Of a stretch of 64,000 nucleotides of DNA, positions 24,763 through 37,499 are shown one piece after another. Where the stretch lies: positions 62,001 through 126,000 of the forward strand of contig NZ_QHJH01000001.1 in the NCBI RefSeq assembly GCF_003947455.1, written 5' to 3'. Position 1 is the stretch's first letter, and each line of letters begins with the position of its first letter. Under the pieces are notes generated by a model, which saw only the letters and a list, made by a program, of their open reading frames with translations, had not been told where the DNA came from and ran no database searches. The translations under genes and the position numbers were made by a program. The DNA is from Streptomyces sp. WAC 04229 (GTDB lineage Bacteria; Actinomycetota; Actinomycetes; Streptomycetales; Streptomycetaceae).

Positions 24763-26400
24763 GTGTCCCCCCACATCGCGCGCCACAAGCGCACCGCGCT
24801 CGCCCTCGCCACCGCGGTCGCCGCCGGCGCACTGCTCAGCACCGCACTGGGCGCGGGCAGCGCCACCGCGAGCCCCGCCCTCCCGGGCGCGCCCCTCCTG
24901 CTGTCGGACACCGCCCGCACCGCGCTCATCCAGGAGCAGCAGGCCGGCGCGGCCGGCACCGCGCGCGAGATAGGCCTCGGCGCCAAGGAGAAGCTGGTCG
25001 TCAAGGACGTGGTCAAGGACCGCGACGGCACCGTGCACACCCGCTACGAGCGCACCTACGACGGACTGCCCGTCCTCGGCGGAGACCTCGTGGTGCACCG
25101 CTCGGAGTCCGGCGCGGCCGAGGGCGTGACCAGAGCGACGAAGGCCGCCGTCGAGGTCGCCACCGTGACGCCGAAGGTCGACGCGGCCAAGGCCGAGCGG
25201 CAGGCGCTGTCCGCCGCCAAGGACGCCGGCTCGTCGAAGACGGCGGCCGACGCCGCGCCCCGCAAGGTGATCTGGGCGGCCACCGGCAAGCCGGTCCTCG
25301 CCTACGAGACGGTGGTCGGCGGCCTCCAGGACGACGGCACCCCGAACGAGCTGCACGTGATCACCGACGCCGCCACCGGCGCCAAGCTGTACGAGTACCA
25401 GGGCATCGAGACCGGCTCCGGCAAGAGCCTGTACTCGGGCGAGGTAACCCTCGGCACCACCAAGTCGGGTTCGTCGTACCAGCTGTACGACACCGGACGC
25501 GGCGGCCACAAGACGTACAACCTCAACCGGGGCACGTCCGGCACCGGCACCCTGTTCACCGACGCGGACGACGCGTGGGGCACCGGCACCGCCTCCGCCG
25601 ACGCCAAGGACCAGACCGCCGCCGTCGACGCCGCCTACGGCGCGCAGACCACGTGGGACTTCTACAAGGACACCTTCGGCCGCAGCGGCATCAAGAACGA
25701 CGGCAAGGCGGCCTACTCCCGCGTCCACTACGGCAACAACTACGTCAACGCCTTCTGGTCCGACGCCTGCTTCTGCATGACCTACGGCGACGGCACGGGC
25801 AACACCAACCCGCTCACCTCGCTGGACGTCGCCGGGCACGAGATGAGCCACGGCGTCACCTCCAACACCGCGGGCCTCAACTACAGCGGCGAGTCCGGCG
25901 GCCTCAACGAGGCGACCAGCGACATCTTCGGCACCGGGGTGGAGTACTTCGCGAAGAACTCCGCCGACAAGGGCGACTACCTCATCGGCGAGAAGATCGA
26001 CATCAACGGCGACGGCACCCCGCTGCGCCACATGGACAAGCCCAGCAAGGACGGCGCGTCCAAGGACTACTGGTCCTCCGGCCTCGGCGGCGTCGACGTG
26101 CACTACTCCTCGGGCCCGGCCAACCACTTCTTCTTCCTGCTGGCCGAGGGCAGCGGGGCGCGCACGGTCGACGGGGTGGCGTACGACTCGCCGACCTCCG
26201 ACGGCTCCACCGTCACCGGCATCGGCCGCGAGAAGGCGCTGCAGATCTGGTACAAGGCGCTGACCACGTACATGACGTCGACGACGAATTACAAAGCGGC
26301 CCGCACCGCCACCCTGAGCGCGGCGTCCGACCTGTACGGGGCCGACAGCACCGAGTACAAGACGGTGGGCGCGGCCTGGACCGCGATCAACGTGAGCTGA
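24763..26400 (+). CDS. Secreted thermolysin-like (M4) metalloprotease
   Basis: A 545-residue exported protease. The signal peptide HKRTALALATAVAAGALLST is followed by a propeptide (about 45-205) and the M4 domain (about 210-545). Zinc ligands lie in VAGHEMSHGVTSN and GGLNEATSD; the active-site His is in GVDVHYSSGPANHFFF. GTG at 24763 follows AAGGAG by 5 nt. It shares the KEKLVVKDVVKDRDGT and YERTYDGLPVLGGDLV propeptide blocks and most of the catalytic domain with the preceding gene, so the pair is a tandem duplication; this copy ends at the M4 domain and has no P domain. It degrades extracellular protein for nutrition. Confidence 0.93.
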   Translation: MSPHIARHKRTALALATAVAAGALLSTALGAGSATASPALPGAPLLLSDTARTALIQEQQAGAAGTAREIGLGAKEKLVVKDVVKDRDGTVHTRYERTYDGLPVLGGDLVVHRSESGAAEGVTRATKAAVEVATVTPKVDAAKAERQALSAAKDAGSSKTAADAAPRKVIWAATGKPVLAYETVVGGLQDDGTPNELHVITDAATGAKLYEYQGIETGSGKSLYSGEVTLGTTKSGSSYQLYDTGRGGHKTYNLNRGTSGTGTLFTDADDAWGTGTASADAKDQTAAVDAAYGAQTTWDFYKDTFGRSGIKNDGKAAYSRVHYGNNYVNAFWSDACFCMTYGDGTGNTNPLTSLDVAGHEMSHGVTSNTAGLNYSGESGGLNEATSDIFGTGVEYFAKNSADKGDYLIGEKIDINGDGTPLRHMDKPSKDGASKDYWSSGLGGVDVHYSSGPANHFFFLLAEGSGARTVDGVAYDSPTSDGSTVTGIGREKALQIWYKALTTYMTSTTNYKAARTATLSAASDLYGADSTEYKTVGAAWTAINVS

Positions 26401-26418
26401 CCGGCCCCAACACGCGGC

Positions 26419-26456
26419 GGACGGCACCCGGGACCAGTGGTTCCCGGGTGCCGTCC
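26419..26456 (+). terminator. Strong hairpin terminator after protease 2
   Basis: GGACGGCACCCGGGA (26419-26433) and TCCCGGGTGCCGTCC (26442-26456) form a perfect 15-bp stem with an 8-nt loop, 18 bp after the stop codon. Confidence 0.85.
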
Positions 26457-26470
26457 TAGTCTTGGTGCCC

Positions 26471-26977
26471 ATGTCCTTCACGTACGACGACGTCGGCGCC
26501 ACCCGCGAGCAGGGCCACTGCCCGCCCGGCTTCCGCCATATGCACGTACGCACCCGCCTCGGTGAGGGCGAACCGGTGTTCCAGCGCGCCGTGGAGGCCG
26601 TACTCACCTGGGAGATGCACCGGGAGATGGGCGTCGGCATCGACGCGAGCGCGGAACGGGCCGCGCCGGGCGTCGACGTCACCGTCACCCTCGCCGGGAT
26701 GATCAAGGCACCCTGCCGGGTGGTGTGGACACTGGACGAGCCCCGCCGGGCCGGCTGGGCCTACGGCACGCTGCCCGGTCACCCGGAGTCCGGCGAGGAG
26801 GCCTTCGTGGTGGACCGCACCGGTGACGGCACGGTCTGGCTCACGGTGAGCGCCTTCAGCCGGCCCGCCAAGTGGTACGCCAAGGCCGGCGGCCCGGCCG
26901 CCCGGGCCTTCCAGCACGCCTACGCCCGCCGGTGCGGCAGCGTGCTGCGACGGCTGAGCGGCGGCGACGAGGACTGA
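26471..26977 (+). CDS. DUF1990 family protein
   Basis: A 168-residue protein without signal or membrane segments. MSFTYDDVGATR and GFRHMHVRTRLGEGEPVFQRA at the N-terminus and the C-terminal FSRPAKWYAKAGGPAARAFQ are characteristic of the DUF1990 family, whose biochemical role is not established. The middle (VVWTLDEPRRAGWAYGTLPG HPESGEEAF) fits the family's beta-barrel-like core. ATG at 26471 is used; an in-frame ATG 9 bp earlier lies next to the upstream terminator. It starts 15 bp after the hairpin of protease 2, so it is likely transcribed alone or by read-through, and converges on glgP. Confidence 0.75.
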   Translation: MSFTYDDVGATREQGHCPPGFRHMHVRTRLGEGEPVFQRAVEAVLTWEMHREMGVGIDASAERAAPGVDVTVTLAGMIKAPCRVVWTLDEPRRAGWAYGTLPGHPESGEEAFVVDRTGDGTVWLTVSAFSRPAKWYAKAGGPAARAFQHAYARRCGSVLRRLSGGDED

Positions 26978-27014
26978 ACGCCCCGCCCGGCCGCCGCCGC
27001 CCGGCCGTCCGGGC

Positions 27015-29633
27015 TCACCTCATCAGCAGCCCCGCCGCCTGGGCCAGGTCGTCGGACGGCACCGCCACGAGCCCCGTCTCCGCGCCGGAGGCCAGCAGGC
27101 GGTGCGCGGGCAGCACGCGGACCGTGTAGCCGAACGGGCCGGTGCGGTCCAGGGCCAGCGGGCCCTCGTACACCCAGCGGCCCTCCATGTCGGGCCCGCC
27201 CACCGGCTTCAGCGGCACCTTCGACGCGTCGGTGATCCGGTCCTCGGAGTCCACCCGCCCGGAGACCGCCTGCACCTCGACGTCCTCCGGCGCGAGATCG
27301 CCCAGCTTCACCCGCACCCGCAGCCCGAGCGTCGAGCCCAGCTCCGCCAGCGCGGTGGCGGAGCCCGTCTCCACGTGGTCGACGCTCACGCCGGGCCAGG
27401 CGGCCCGTACCCGGGTCTTCCACTCCGCGAGGCCGCGGGCGGAGTCCGGGTCCATCGCGCGGTGGGCCTCGGCGGCCGGGGCGTAGAGCCGCTCGACGTA
27501 CTCGCGGACCATGCGGCCGGCCAGCACCTTCGGACCCAGCAGGCTGAGGGTCCTGCGGACCATCTCGATCCACCGGTCCGGCAGCCCGCTCGCCGCCCGC
27601 TCGTAGAAGCGGGGGGCCACCCGCTGCTCCAGCAGGTCGTAGAGGGCGGCGGCCTCTATGGCGTCGCGCCGGTCCGGGTCGGTTCCCGGGCCGTCGGCGG
27701 TGGGGATCGCCCAGCCGAAGTCGGGCTGGAACCACTCGTCCCACCAGCCGTCGAGGACCGACAGGTTGAGGCAGCCGTTGAGCGCCGCCTTCATGCCGGA
27801 GGTGCCGCACGCCTCCAGGGGCCGCAGGGGGTTGTTCAGCCAGATGTCGCAGCCCGGGTAGAGCTTCTGCGCCATCGCCATGCCGTAGTCGGGCAGGAAC
27901 ACGATGCGGTGCCGCACCCGCGGGTCGTCCGCGAACCGCACCAGCTCCTGGACCAGCCGCTTGCCGCCGTCGTCGGCCGGGTGCGCCTTGCCGGCGACGA
28001 CGATCTGGATCGGCCGCTCCGGGTGGAGCAGCAGGTCCATCAGCCGGTCGCGGTCGCGCAGCATCAGCGTCAGCCGCTTGTACGACGGGACGCGCCGCGC
28101 GAAGCCGATGGTGAGCACGTCAGGGTCGAGGACGTCGTCGATCCAGCCCAGCTCCGCGGTGCCGGCGCCGCGCTGCCGCCAGGAGGCGCGCAGCCGCTCC
28201 CGCACCTCCTCGACCAACTGCTCGCGCAGGGTGCGGCGCAGCTCCCAGATGTCCTGGTCGGGGATGTCGGCGACCGAGTCCCAGCGGTCCGAGCCGCCGA
28301 CGGCCAGGGCGTCCTCGGCCCGCTGCGCGCCGATCTGCCGGGCGCCGAGCCGGAACACCTCGGGCGCCACCCAGGTCGGGGCGTGCACGCCGTTGGTGAC
28401 GGAGGTGATCGGCACCTCGTCGGCGTCGAAGCCGGGCCAGAGTCCGGCGAACATGGAGCGGCTGACTCCGCCGTGCAGCAGGGAGACGCCGTTGGCCCGC
28501 TGGGCGAGCCTGAGGCCCATCACGGCCATGTTGAACAGGTTGGGTTCGCCGCCGGGGTAGGTCTCCATGCCGAGCCGCAGGATGCGCTCCACGTCGATGC
28601 GCGGCAGTTCGGAGTCGGGGCCGAAGTGGCGGGCGACCAGCTCGCGGTCGAAGCGGTCGATGCCGGCCGGCACGGGGGTGTGGGTGGTGAACACGGTCCC
28701 GGCCCGCACCGCCTCCAGCGCCGACCCGAACTCAAGGCCCTCGTCGCAGAGTTCGGCGATGCGTTCCAGCCCCAGGAAGCCCGCGTGGCCCTCATTGGTG
28801 TGGAACACCTCGGGACCGGCGTGGCCGGTGAGCCGGCAGTACGTGCGCACCGCCCGGACACCTCCTATGCCGAGCAGCATCTCCTGGAGGAGCCGGTGCT
28901 CGCTGCCGCCGCCGTAGAGCCGGTCGGTGACGCCCCGTTCGCCGAGGTCGTTCTCCTCGACGTCCGAGTCGAGGAGCAGCAGGGGCACCCGGCCGACCTG
29001 GGCCAGCCAGACACGCGCCCGCAGCTCCCGGCCGCCGGGCAGCGCGAGGGCGACGTGGGCCGGGGTGCCGTCGGGCTCCTTGAGGAGGGCCAGGGGCAGC
29101 TCGTGGGGGTCGAGGACGGGGTAGTGCTCCTGCTGCCAGCCGTCCCGGGAGAGGGACTGCCGGAAGTAGCCGTGCCGGTAGAGCAGGCCGACGCCGATGA
29201 GCGGCACGCCCAGGTCGCTGGCCGCCTTGAGGTGGTCGCCGGCCAGGATGCCGAGCCCCCCGGAGTACTGGGGCAGGGCGGCGGTGATGCCGAACTCGGG
29301 CGAGAAGTAGGCGACGGCGGCGGGCAGTCGGCCGGACTGGGCCTGGTACCAGCGGTCACCGGTCAGGTAGTGGTCGAGGTCGTCGGCCACCGCGGTCAGC
29401 CGGCGCAGGAAGCGCCGGTCCTCGGCCAGCTCCGCGAGGCGGGCGGGCGGCACGGTGCCGAGCAGTCTCACCGGGTCGCGGCCGGACGTGGCCCAGCTCG
29501 CGGGGTCGACGGACTGGAAGAGGTCACGGGTCTCCGGGTGCCAGGACCAGCGCAGATTGCGGGCCAGGTCACTGAGCGGCCGGAGGGGGTCGGGGAGAAC
29601 GGGACGGACGGTCAGTCGACGGATCGCCTTCAC
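27015..29633 (-). CDS. glgP: Alpha-glucan (maltodextrin/glycogen) phosphorylase
   Basis: An ~872-residue GT35 enzyme of the actinobacterial type with an N-terminal DUF3417-like domain (about 10-125). It releases glucose-1-phosphate from alpha-1,4-glucan ends using phosphate. The pyridoxal-phosphate site is present: EACGTSGMKAALNGCLNLSV, with the Lys that binds PLP. YFSPEFGITAALPQYSGGLGILAGDHL near the N-terminus and FHTNEGHAGFLGLERI are further family blocks. GTG at 29633 (VKAIRRLTVRP) was chosen from the family's usual N-terminus; a GTG at 29639 is possible. Divergent from glgE, so phosphorolysis and synthesis genes share a 414-bp control region. Confidence 0.93.
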   Translation of the reverse strand: MKAIRRLTVRPVLPDPLRPLSDLARNLRWSWHPETRDLFQSVDPASWATSGRDPVRLLGTVPPARLAELAEDRRFLRRLTAVADDLDHYLTGDRWYQAQSGRLPAAVAYFSPEFGITAALPQYSGGLGILAGDHLKAASDLGVPLIGVGLLYRHGYFRQSLSRDGWQQEHYPVLDPHELPLALLKEPDGTPAHVALALPGGRELRARVWLAQVGRVPLLLLDSDVEENDLGERGVTDRLYGGGSEHRLLQEMLLGIGGVRAVRTYCRLTGHAGPEVFHTNEGHAGFLGLERIAELCDEGLEFGSALEAVRAGTVFTTHTPVPAGIDRFDRELVARHFGPDSELPRIDVERILRLGMETYPGGEPNLFNMAVMGLRLAQRANGVSLLHGGVSRSMFAGLWPGFDADEVPITSVTNGVHAPTWVAPEVFRLGARQIGAQRAEDALAVGGSDRWDSVADIPDQDIWELRRTLREQLVEEVRERLRASWRQRGAGTAELGWIDDVLDPDVLTIGFARRVPSYKRLTLMLRDRDRLMDLLLHPERPIQIVVAGKAHPADDGGKRLVQELVRFADDPRVRHRIVFLPDYGMAMAQKLYPGCDIWLNNPLRPLEACGTSGMKAALNGCLNLSVLDGWWDEWFQPDFGWAIPTADGPGTDPDRRDAIEAAALYDLLEQRVAPRFYERAASGLPDRWIEMVRRTLSLLGPKVLAGRMVREYVERLYAPAAEAHRAMDPDSARGLAEWKTRVRAAWPGVSVDHVETGSATALAELGSTLGLRVRVKLGDLAPEDVEVQAVSGRVDSEDRITDASKVPLKPVGGPDMEGRWVYEGPLALDRTGPFGYTVRVLPAHRLLASGAETGLVAVPSDDLAQAAGLLMR

Positions 29634-29712
29634 CTCCACGACGTTACCGGGGCGATGTGTCCCTCGCCGGGGGCTTCGCCCGCCAACCTCCGATTCGGCC
29701 TGAACGGCCTCC

Positions 29713-29732
29713 CCGGCAAACGCCGGACGGGC
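29713..29732. repeat. Short GC-rich dispersed repeat (AGCCCGTCCGGCG type)
   Basis: On the minus strand it reads AGCCCGTCCGGCGTTTGCCG, a short sequence common between genes in Streptomyces from general knowledge. Only one copy was noticed in this window. Confidence 0.35.
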
Positions 29733-29895
29733 TAATGCGGGCCGGCCCGGCGATATGGCCGGATCTCCTCCCGTCGGCCTTCTTGTGGCACTTCGCCCCC
29801 GCGCGAAAGGCTGCACATGTCGCGAAGGCGCTGATTGCGGCAACGGCATCCGGGAAGGCGTTGGGACAGGCCCGTCGTGCGTGTCGGCGCGTCAT

Positions 29896-29909
29896 GTATG
29901 TCGACATAC
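29896..29909. promoter_or_regulatory. Perfect 14-bp palindrome upstream of glgE
   Basis: GTATGTCGACATAC is its own reverse complement, sits in the least GC-rich part of the glgP-glgE gap, 139 bp before glgE, and is a plausible dimeric-repressor operator. Confidence 0.5.
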
Positions 29910-30047
29910 GCGCGAGTAGTTAACAAAGTGCCGGATTGCCCCCCAGAAGAGTGTGGGAAGGCTCCTGCGGTACGCCCCGCACGAACCCGCAGGACCCACC
30001 TCCCCAGAGTCATCCGCCCACCCATGTTGACGCGGACAGGAGCGGTC

Positions 30048-33811
<3,764 letters not shown>

Positions 33812-33839
33812 GCCTGGGCCGAGGAAAGGACGCGTCACC

Positions 33840-35201
33840 ATGCCGAAGACCGCACCCCTGCGCACGAGACGCAGGCAACTCGCCGAGCCCATGGCGTCGC
33901 TCGGCGAGCTGCTGCGGGAGTGGCTGCCGCACCAGCGCTGGTTCGCCGGCAAGGACCGACCCGTCGCCGAGCTGGGTCTGCTGTCGATGACCGAGCTGTT
34001 CCCGGGCTGTCTGCACCTCCTGGTGCACACCGGACAGGGCCCCGCGCCCGCCCCGGGCGGCGCCCCCTCGGCCGGGGACTGCTACCAACTGCTGCTCGGC
34101 GTACGCGAGCAGCCGTCGCCGCGCCTGGGCCGGGCGATCATCGGTCAGGTACAGGACGGTCCGCTGGCCGGGCGGACGGTCTACGACGCGCTGCACGATC
34201 CGCGCACCGCGCAGCTCCTCCTGGAACGGCTGCGGCACCCCGGCAAGGCGGGACCGCTGCGCTTCGAGTCCGACCCCGCGCGGCCGGTGCCCGGCGGACT
34301 CGCGCCGCGCCTCCTGGACGCCGAGCAGTCCAACTCCTCGCTGATCTACGGCGACGAGTTCATCCTCAAGCTCTTCCGGCGCGTCCAGCCCGGCGTCAAC
34401 CCCGACCTCGAGGTGCCGGACGCGCTGGCCCGCCAGGGCTGCGGGCGGGTTCCGGCGCCGGTGGCGTGGATGCGCACGACGCATCCCTACGAGGCGACCC
34501 TCGGCGTGCTCCAGCCGTTCCTGCACGACGCCTCCGACGGCTGGACCCTCTCCCTGAACGCGCTCGCGTCCGGGGACGACTTCACCGTGCAGGCCCACGA
34601 GCTGGGGCAGGCCATGGGGGACGTGCACCTGGCGCTGGCCTCCGCCTTCCCGGCCGGGGCTCCAGGGGAGAACAGCCGGACCGCGGCGGCGATGACCGAG
34701 CGGCTGACGGCCGCCGCGCACTGCGTCCCTGCGCTCCAGCCCTTCGTCCCGGGACTGCGGGCCGCCTTCGCCGCGCTGTCCACCTGCGACTCCGGACCGC
34801 CCGCCCAGCGCATCCACGGCGACCTGCACCTCGGGCAGGTGCTGCGGGCCGGCCGGGACTGGTTCGTCATCGACTTCGAGGGCGAACCGTCCCGCCCGCT
34901 GGCCGAACGGCGCAGCGCCCACTCCCCCGTCCGGGACATCGCGGGCATGCTGCGCTCCTTCGACTACGCAGCCCGGCAGCGTCGCCCCTGGCGCCCCGAG
35001 TGGGCGCGCCGCTGCCGGGAGGCGTTCTGCGCGGGCTACGCCGCCCGCGCGGGCTGGGACCCCCGTAAGAAGCACGGCCTGCTGCGCGCCTACGAGACGG
35101 ACCGGGCCGTGTATGAGGTGCTGTACGAGGCGCGGCACCGCCCCGACTGGCTTCCCGTACCCATGGCGGCGATCGAACGACTCGCCGTGAGAGGAGACTG
35201 A
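33840..35201 (+). CDS. pep2: Maltokinase (Pep2/Mak)
   Basis: A 453-residue kinase that phosphorylates maltose to maltose-1-phosphate, the GlgE donor. EWLPHQRWFAGKDRPVAELG is the family's N-terminal block; QSNSSLIYGDEFILKLFRRV holds the nucleotide-binding Lys; the catalytic loop is RIHGDLHLGQVL and the metal-binding Asp is in VIDFEGEPSRPLAERR. Downstream RDIAGMLRSFDYA is also conserved. AAAGGA 7-8 nt before the ATG. It completes the trehalose to glucan route with treS before it and glgE and glgB around it. A gap of 3 bp separates it from glgB. Confidence 0.95.
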   Translation: MPKTAPLRTRRRQLAEPMASLGELLREWLPHQRWFAGKDRPVAELGLLSMTELFPGCLHLLVHTGQGPAPAPGGAPSAGDCYQLLLGVREQPSPRLGRAIIGQVQDGPLAGRTVYDALHDPRTAQLLLERLRHPGKAGPLRFESDPARPVPGGLAPRLLDAEQSNSSLIYGDEFILKLFRRVQPGVNPDLEVPDALARQGCGRVPAPVAWMRTTHPYEATLGVLQPFLHDASDGWTLSLNALASGDDFTVQAHELGQAMGDVHLALASAFPAGAPGENSRTAAAMTERLTAAAHCVPALQPFVPGLRAAFAALSTCDSGPPAQRIHGDLHLGQVLRAGRDWFVIDFEGEPSRPLAERRSAHSPVRDIAGMLRSFDYAARQRRPWRPEWARRCREAFCAGYAARAGWDPRKKHGLLRAYETDRAVYEVLYEARHRPDWLPVPMAAIERLAVRGD

Positions 35202-35204
35202 CCC

Positions 35205-37427
35205 GTGGCACTCCGCGACACCTCACTCCCCGAGCCGTCCGCACCCGTCCCGTCCACACCCGGCGCGCGCGGTACCGCCCCGCCGCTGGACCCCGCCGAC
35301 CGGGGCCGCCTGCTGGCGGGCGCCCACCACGATCCGCACGCCCTGCTCGGTGCCCACCCGGTTCCCGGCGGGGTCGCCTTCCGGGTGTTGCGGCCCTTCG
35401 CCCGCGAGGTGAGCGTGGTCGTGGGCGGCGAGCGCCACGCCCTCGTCTCCGAGGAGGACGGCCTCTTCTCCGGTGTGCTGCCGCTGGCCTCGATTCCGGC
35501 GTACACCGTCGTCGTGGCGTACGAGGAGGGCGAGCACGAGGTCCACGACCCGTACCGCTTCCTGCCCGCCCTGGGCGAGCTGGACCTGCACCTGATCTCC
35601 GAGGGCCGGCACGAGGAGCTGTGGCGGGCGCTCGGTGCGGAGCCGATGAGCCACGAGGGCGTCACCGGCACCCGGTTCACGGTGTGGGCGCCGAACGCCC
35701 AGGGCGTGCGGGTCGCCACCGACTTCACGCACTGGGACGGCACCGCGTTCCCGATGCGCTCGCTGGGCTCGTCCGGGGTGTGGGAGCTGTTCCTGCCGGG
35801 CGTCGGAGAGGGCACCACGTACAAGTTCGAGATCCACTCGCGCCACGGCCAGCGGTTCCTCAAGGCCGACCCGATGGCCCGCGCGGCCGAGGAGCCGCCG
35901 AACACCGCGTCCGTGGTGACCGCCTCGCGGTACGAGTGGGGCGACGCGGAGTGGATGCGGACCCGGGCCGCCACGCCCGTGCACGAGGCGCCCTTCTCCG
36001 TCTACGAGGTCCACCTGGCGTCCTGGCGGCCGGGGCTCACCTACCGCGAGCTGGCCGAGGAGCTGCCCGCGTACGTCAAGGACCTGGGCTTCACCCACGT
36101 GGAGCTGATGCCGGTCGCCGAGCACCCCTACGGCCCGTCGTGGGGGTACCAGGTCACCGGTTTCTACGCGCCCACCGCGCGCCTCGGCTCGCCCGACGAC
36201 TTCCGCTTCCTGGTCGACGCCCTGCACCGGGCCGGCCTCGGCGTGATCATGGACTGGGTGCCGGCGCACTTCCCGAAGGACGACTGGGCGCTGGGCCGCT
36301 TCGACGGGGAACCGCTGTACGAGCCCGGGGACTCCCGGCGCGCGGAGCACCCGGACTGGGGCACGTACACCTTCGACTTCGCCCGGACCGAGGTGCGCAA
36401 CTTCCTCGTGGCGAACGCCGTGTACTGGTGCGAGGAGTTCCACATCGACGGGCTGCGGGTCGACGCGGTCGCCTCGATGCTCTACCTGGACTACTCGCGC
36501 GACTCCGGGCAGTGGGAGCCCAACCAGTACGGCGGCCGCGAGGACCTGGCGGCCATGGCGTTCCTCCAGGAGATGAACGCGACCGTCTACCGGCGCTGCC
36601 CCGGCGTGGTGACCATCGCCGAGGAGTCGACGGCCTGGGGCGGGGTGACCCGGCCCACCGACACCGGCGGGCTCGGCTTCGGCCTCAAGTGGAACATGGG
36701 CTGGATGCACGACTCGCTGGAGTACGCCGCGCACGAGCCGGTGCACCGCAAGTACCACCACCACGAGATGACGTTCTCGATGGTGTACGCGTACAGCGAG
36801 AACTACGTCCTGCCGATCTCCCACGACGAGGTGGTGCACGGCAAGCAGGCGCTGGTGTCGAAGATGCCGGGCGACTGGTGGCAGCGGCGGGCGAACGTGC
36901 GCGCCTACCTCGGCTTCATGTGGGCCCACCCCGGCAAGCAACTGCTCTTCATGGGACAGGAGTTCGCGCAGGGCGCCGAGTGGTCCCAGGAGCAGGGGCC
37001 GGAGTGGTGGCTGCTGGACGAGGGGTACCACTCGGCGGCCGACCACCGCGGGATCCAGGACCTGGTCCGCGAACTCAACACCCGCTACGCGCGCACCCCG
37101 GCGCTGTGGCAGCGGGACACCGACCCGGCCGGTTTCCGGTGGGTGGCGGTGGACGCGGCCGAGGACAACGTCTTCGCGTTCCTGCGGTTCGACGCGGACG
37201 GTGCGCCGCTGCTGGCGGTGTCGAACTTCTCCCCCGTCGTCCGGCACGAGTACCACCTGGCCGTTCCCGGCGAGGCCGTCGCCTGGCAGGAGGTGCTCAA
37301 CACCGACGCCGGGGAGTACGGCGGCAGCGGGGTGACCAACCCCGGTCCGGTCAAGCCCGAGGACGGCGCCATCCGGATCACGCTGCCTCCGCTGGCCACG
37401 GTGTGGCTGATGCCGTACGCCCTGTGA
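35205..37427 (+). CDS. glgB: 1,4-alpha-glucan branching enzyme
   Basis: A 740-residue GH13_9 branching enzyme that creates alpha-1,6 branches in the GlgE-made polymer. An N-terminal extension and a CBM48 domain pair (about 30-240) precede the barrel. [12 protein letters not shown] and [20 protein letters not shown] mark the N-terminal modules; catalytic motifs are [20 protein letters not shown] (nucleophile Asp), [13 protein letters not shown] (acid Glu) and [15 protein letters not shown] (third Asp). Start is GTG at 35205 with GAGAGGAG just upstream, overlapping the end of pep2 closely. Last gene of the glgE operon. Confidence 0.95.
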   Translation: MALRDTSLPEPSAPVPSTPGARGTAPPLDPADRGRLLAGAHHDPHALLGAHPVPGGVAFRVLRPFAREVSVVVGGERHALVSEEDGLFSGVLPLASIPAYTVVVAYEEGEHEVHDPYRFLPALGELDLHLISEGRHEELWRALGAEPMSHEGVTGTRFTVWAPNAQGVRVATDFTHWDGTAFPMRSLGSSGVWELFLPGVGEGTTYKFEIHSRHGQRFLKADPMARAAEEPPNTASVVTASRYEWGDAEWMRTRAATPVHEAPFSVYEVHLASWRPGLTYRELAEELPAYVKDLGFTHVELMPVAEHPYGPSWGYQVTGFYAPTARLGSPDDFRFLVDALHRAGLGVIMDWVPAHFPKDDWALGRFDGEPLYEPGDSRRAEHPDWGTYTFDFARTEVRNFLVANAVYWCEEFHIDGLRVDAVASMLYLDYSRDSGQWEPNQYGGREDLAAMAFLQEMNATVYRRCPGVVTIAEESTAWGGVTRPTDTGGLGFGLKWNMGWMHDSLEYAAHEPVHRKYHHHEMTFSMVYAYSENYVLPISHDEVVHGKQALVSKMPGDWWQRRANVRAYLGFMWAHPGKQLLFMGQEFAQGAEWSQEQGPEWWLLDEGYHSAADHRGIQDLVRELNTRYARTPALWQRDTDPAGFRWVAVDAAEDNVFAFLRFDADGAPLLAVSNFSPVVRHEYHLAVPGEAVAWQEVLNTDAGEYGGSGVTNPGPVKPEDGAIRITLPPLATVWLMPYAL

Positions 37428-37499
37428 GACGACCAGGTGTCCGACCGGCTGCCCGGGGCAGTCGGTGGGTCCCGGAAGCCCACAGAGAGGCGGCACCAC

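Larger units (their letters stand above)
29634..30047. promoter_or_regulatory. Divergent control region between glgP and glgE
   Basis: A 414-bp gap without a convincing gene. It holds a CGTCCGGCG-type GC-rich repeat (29713-29732), a TTGCGGCAA half-palindrome (29835-29843) and a perfect 14-bp palindrome GTATGTCGACATAC (29896-29909). Base composition is less GC-rich around 29890-29935, where the glgE promoter is most likely; no clear -35/-10 pair could be fixed. Confidence 0.6.
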
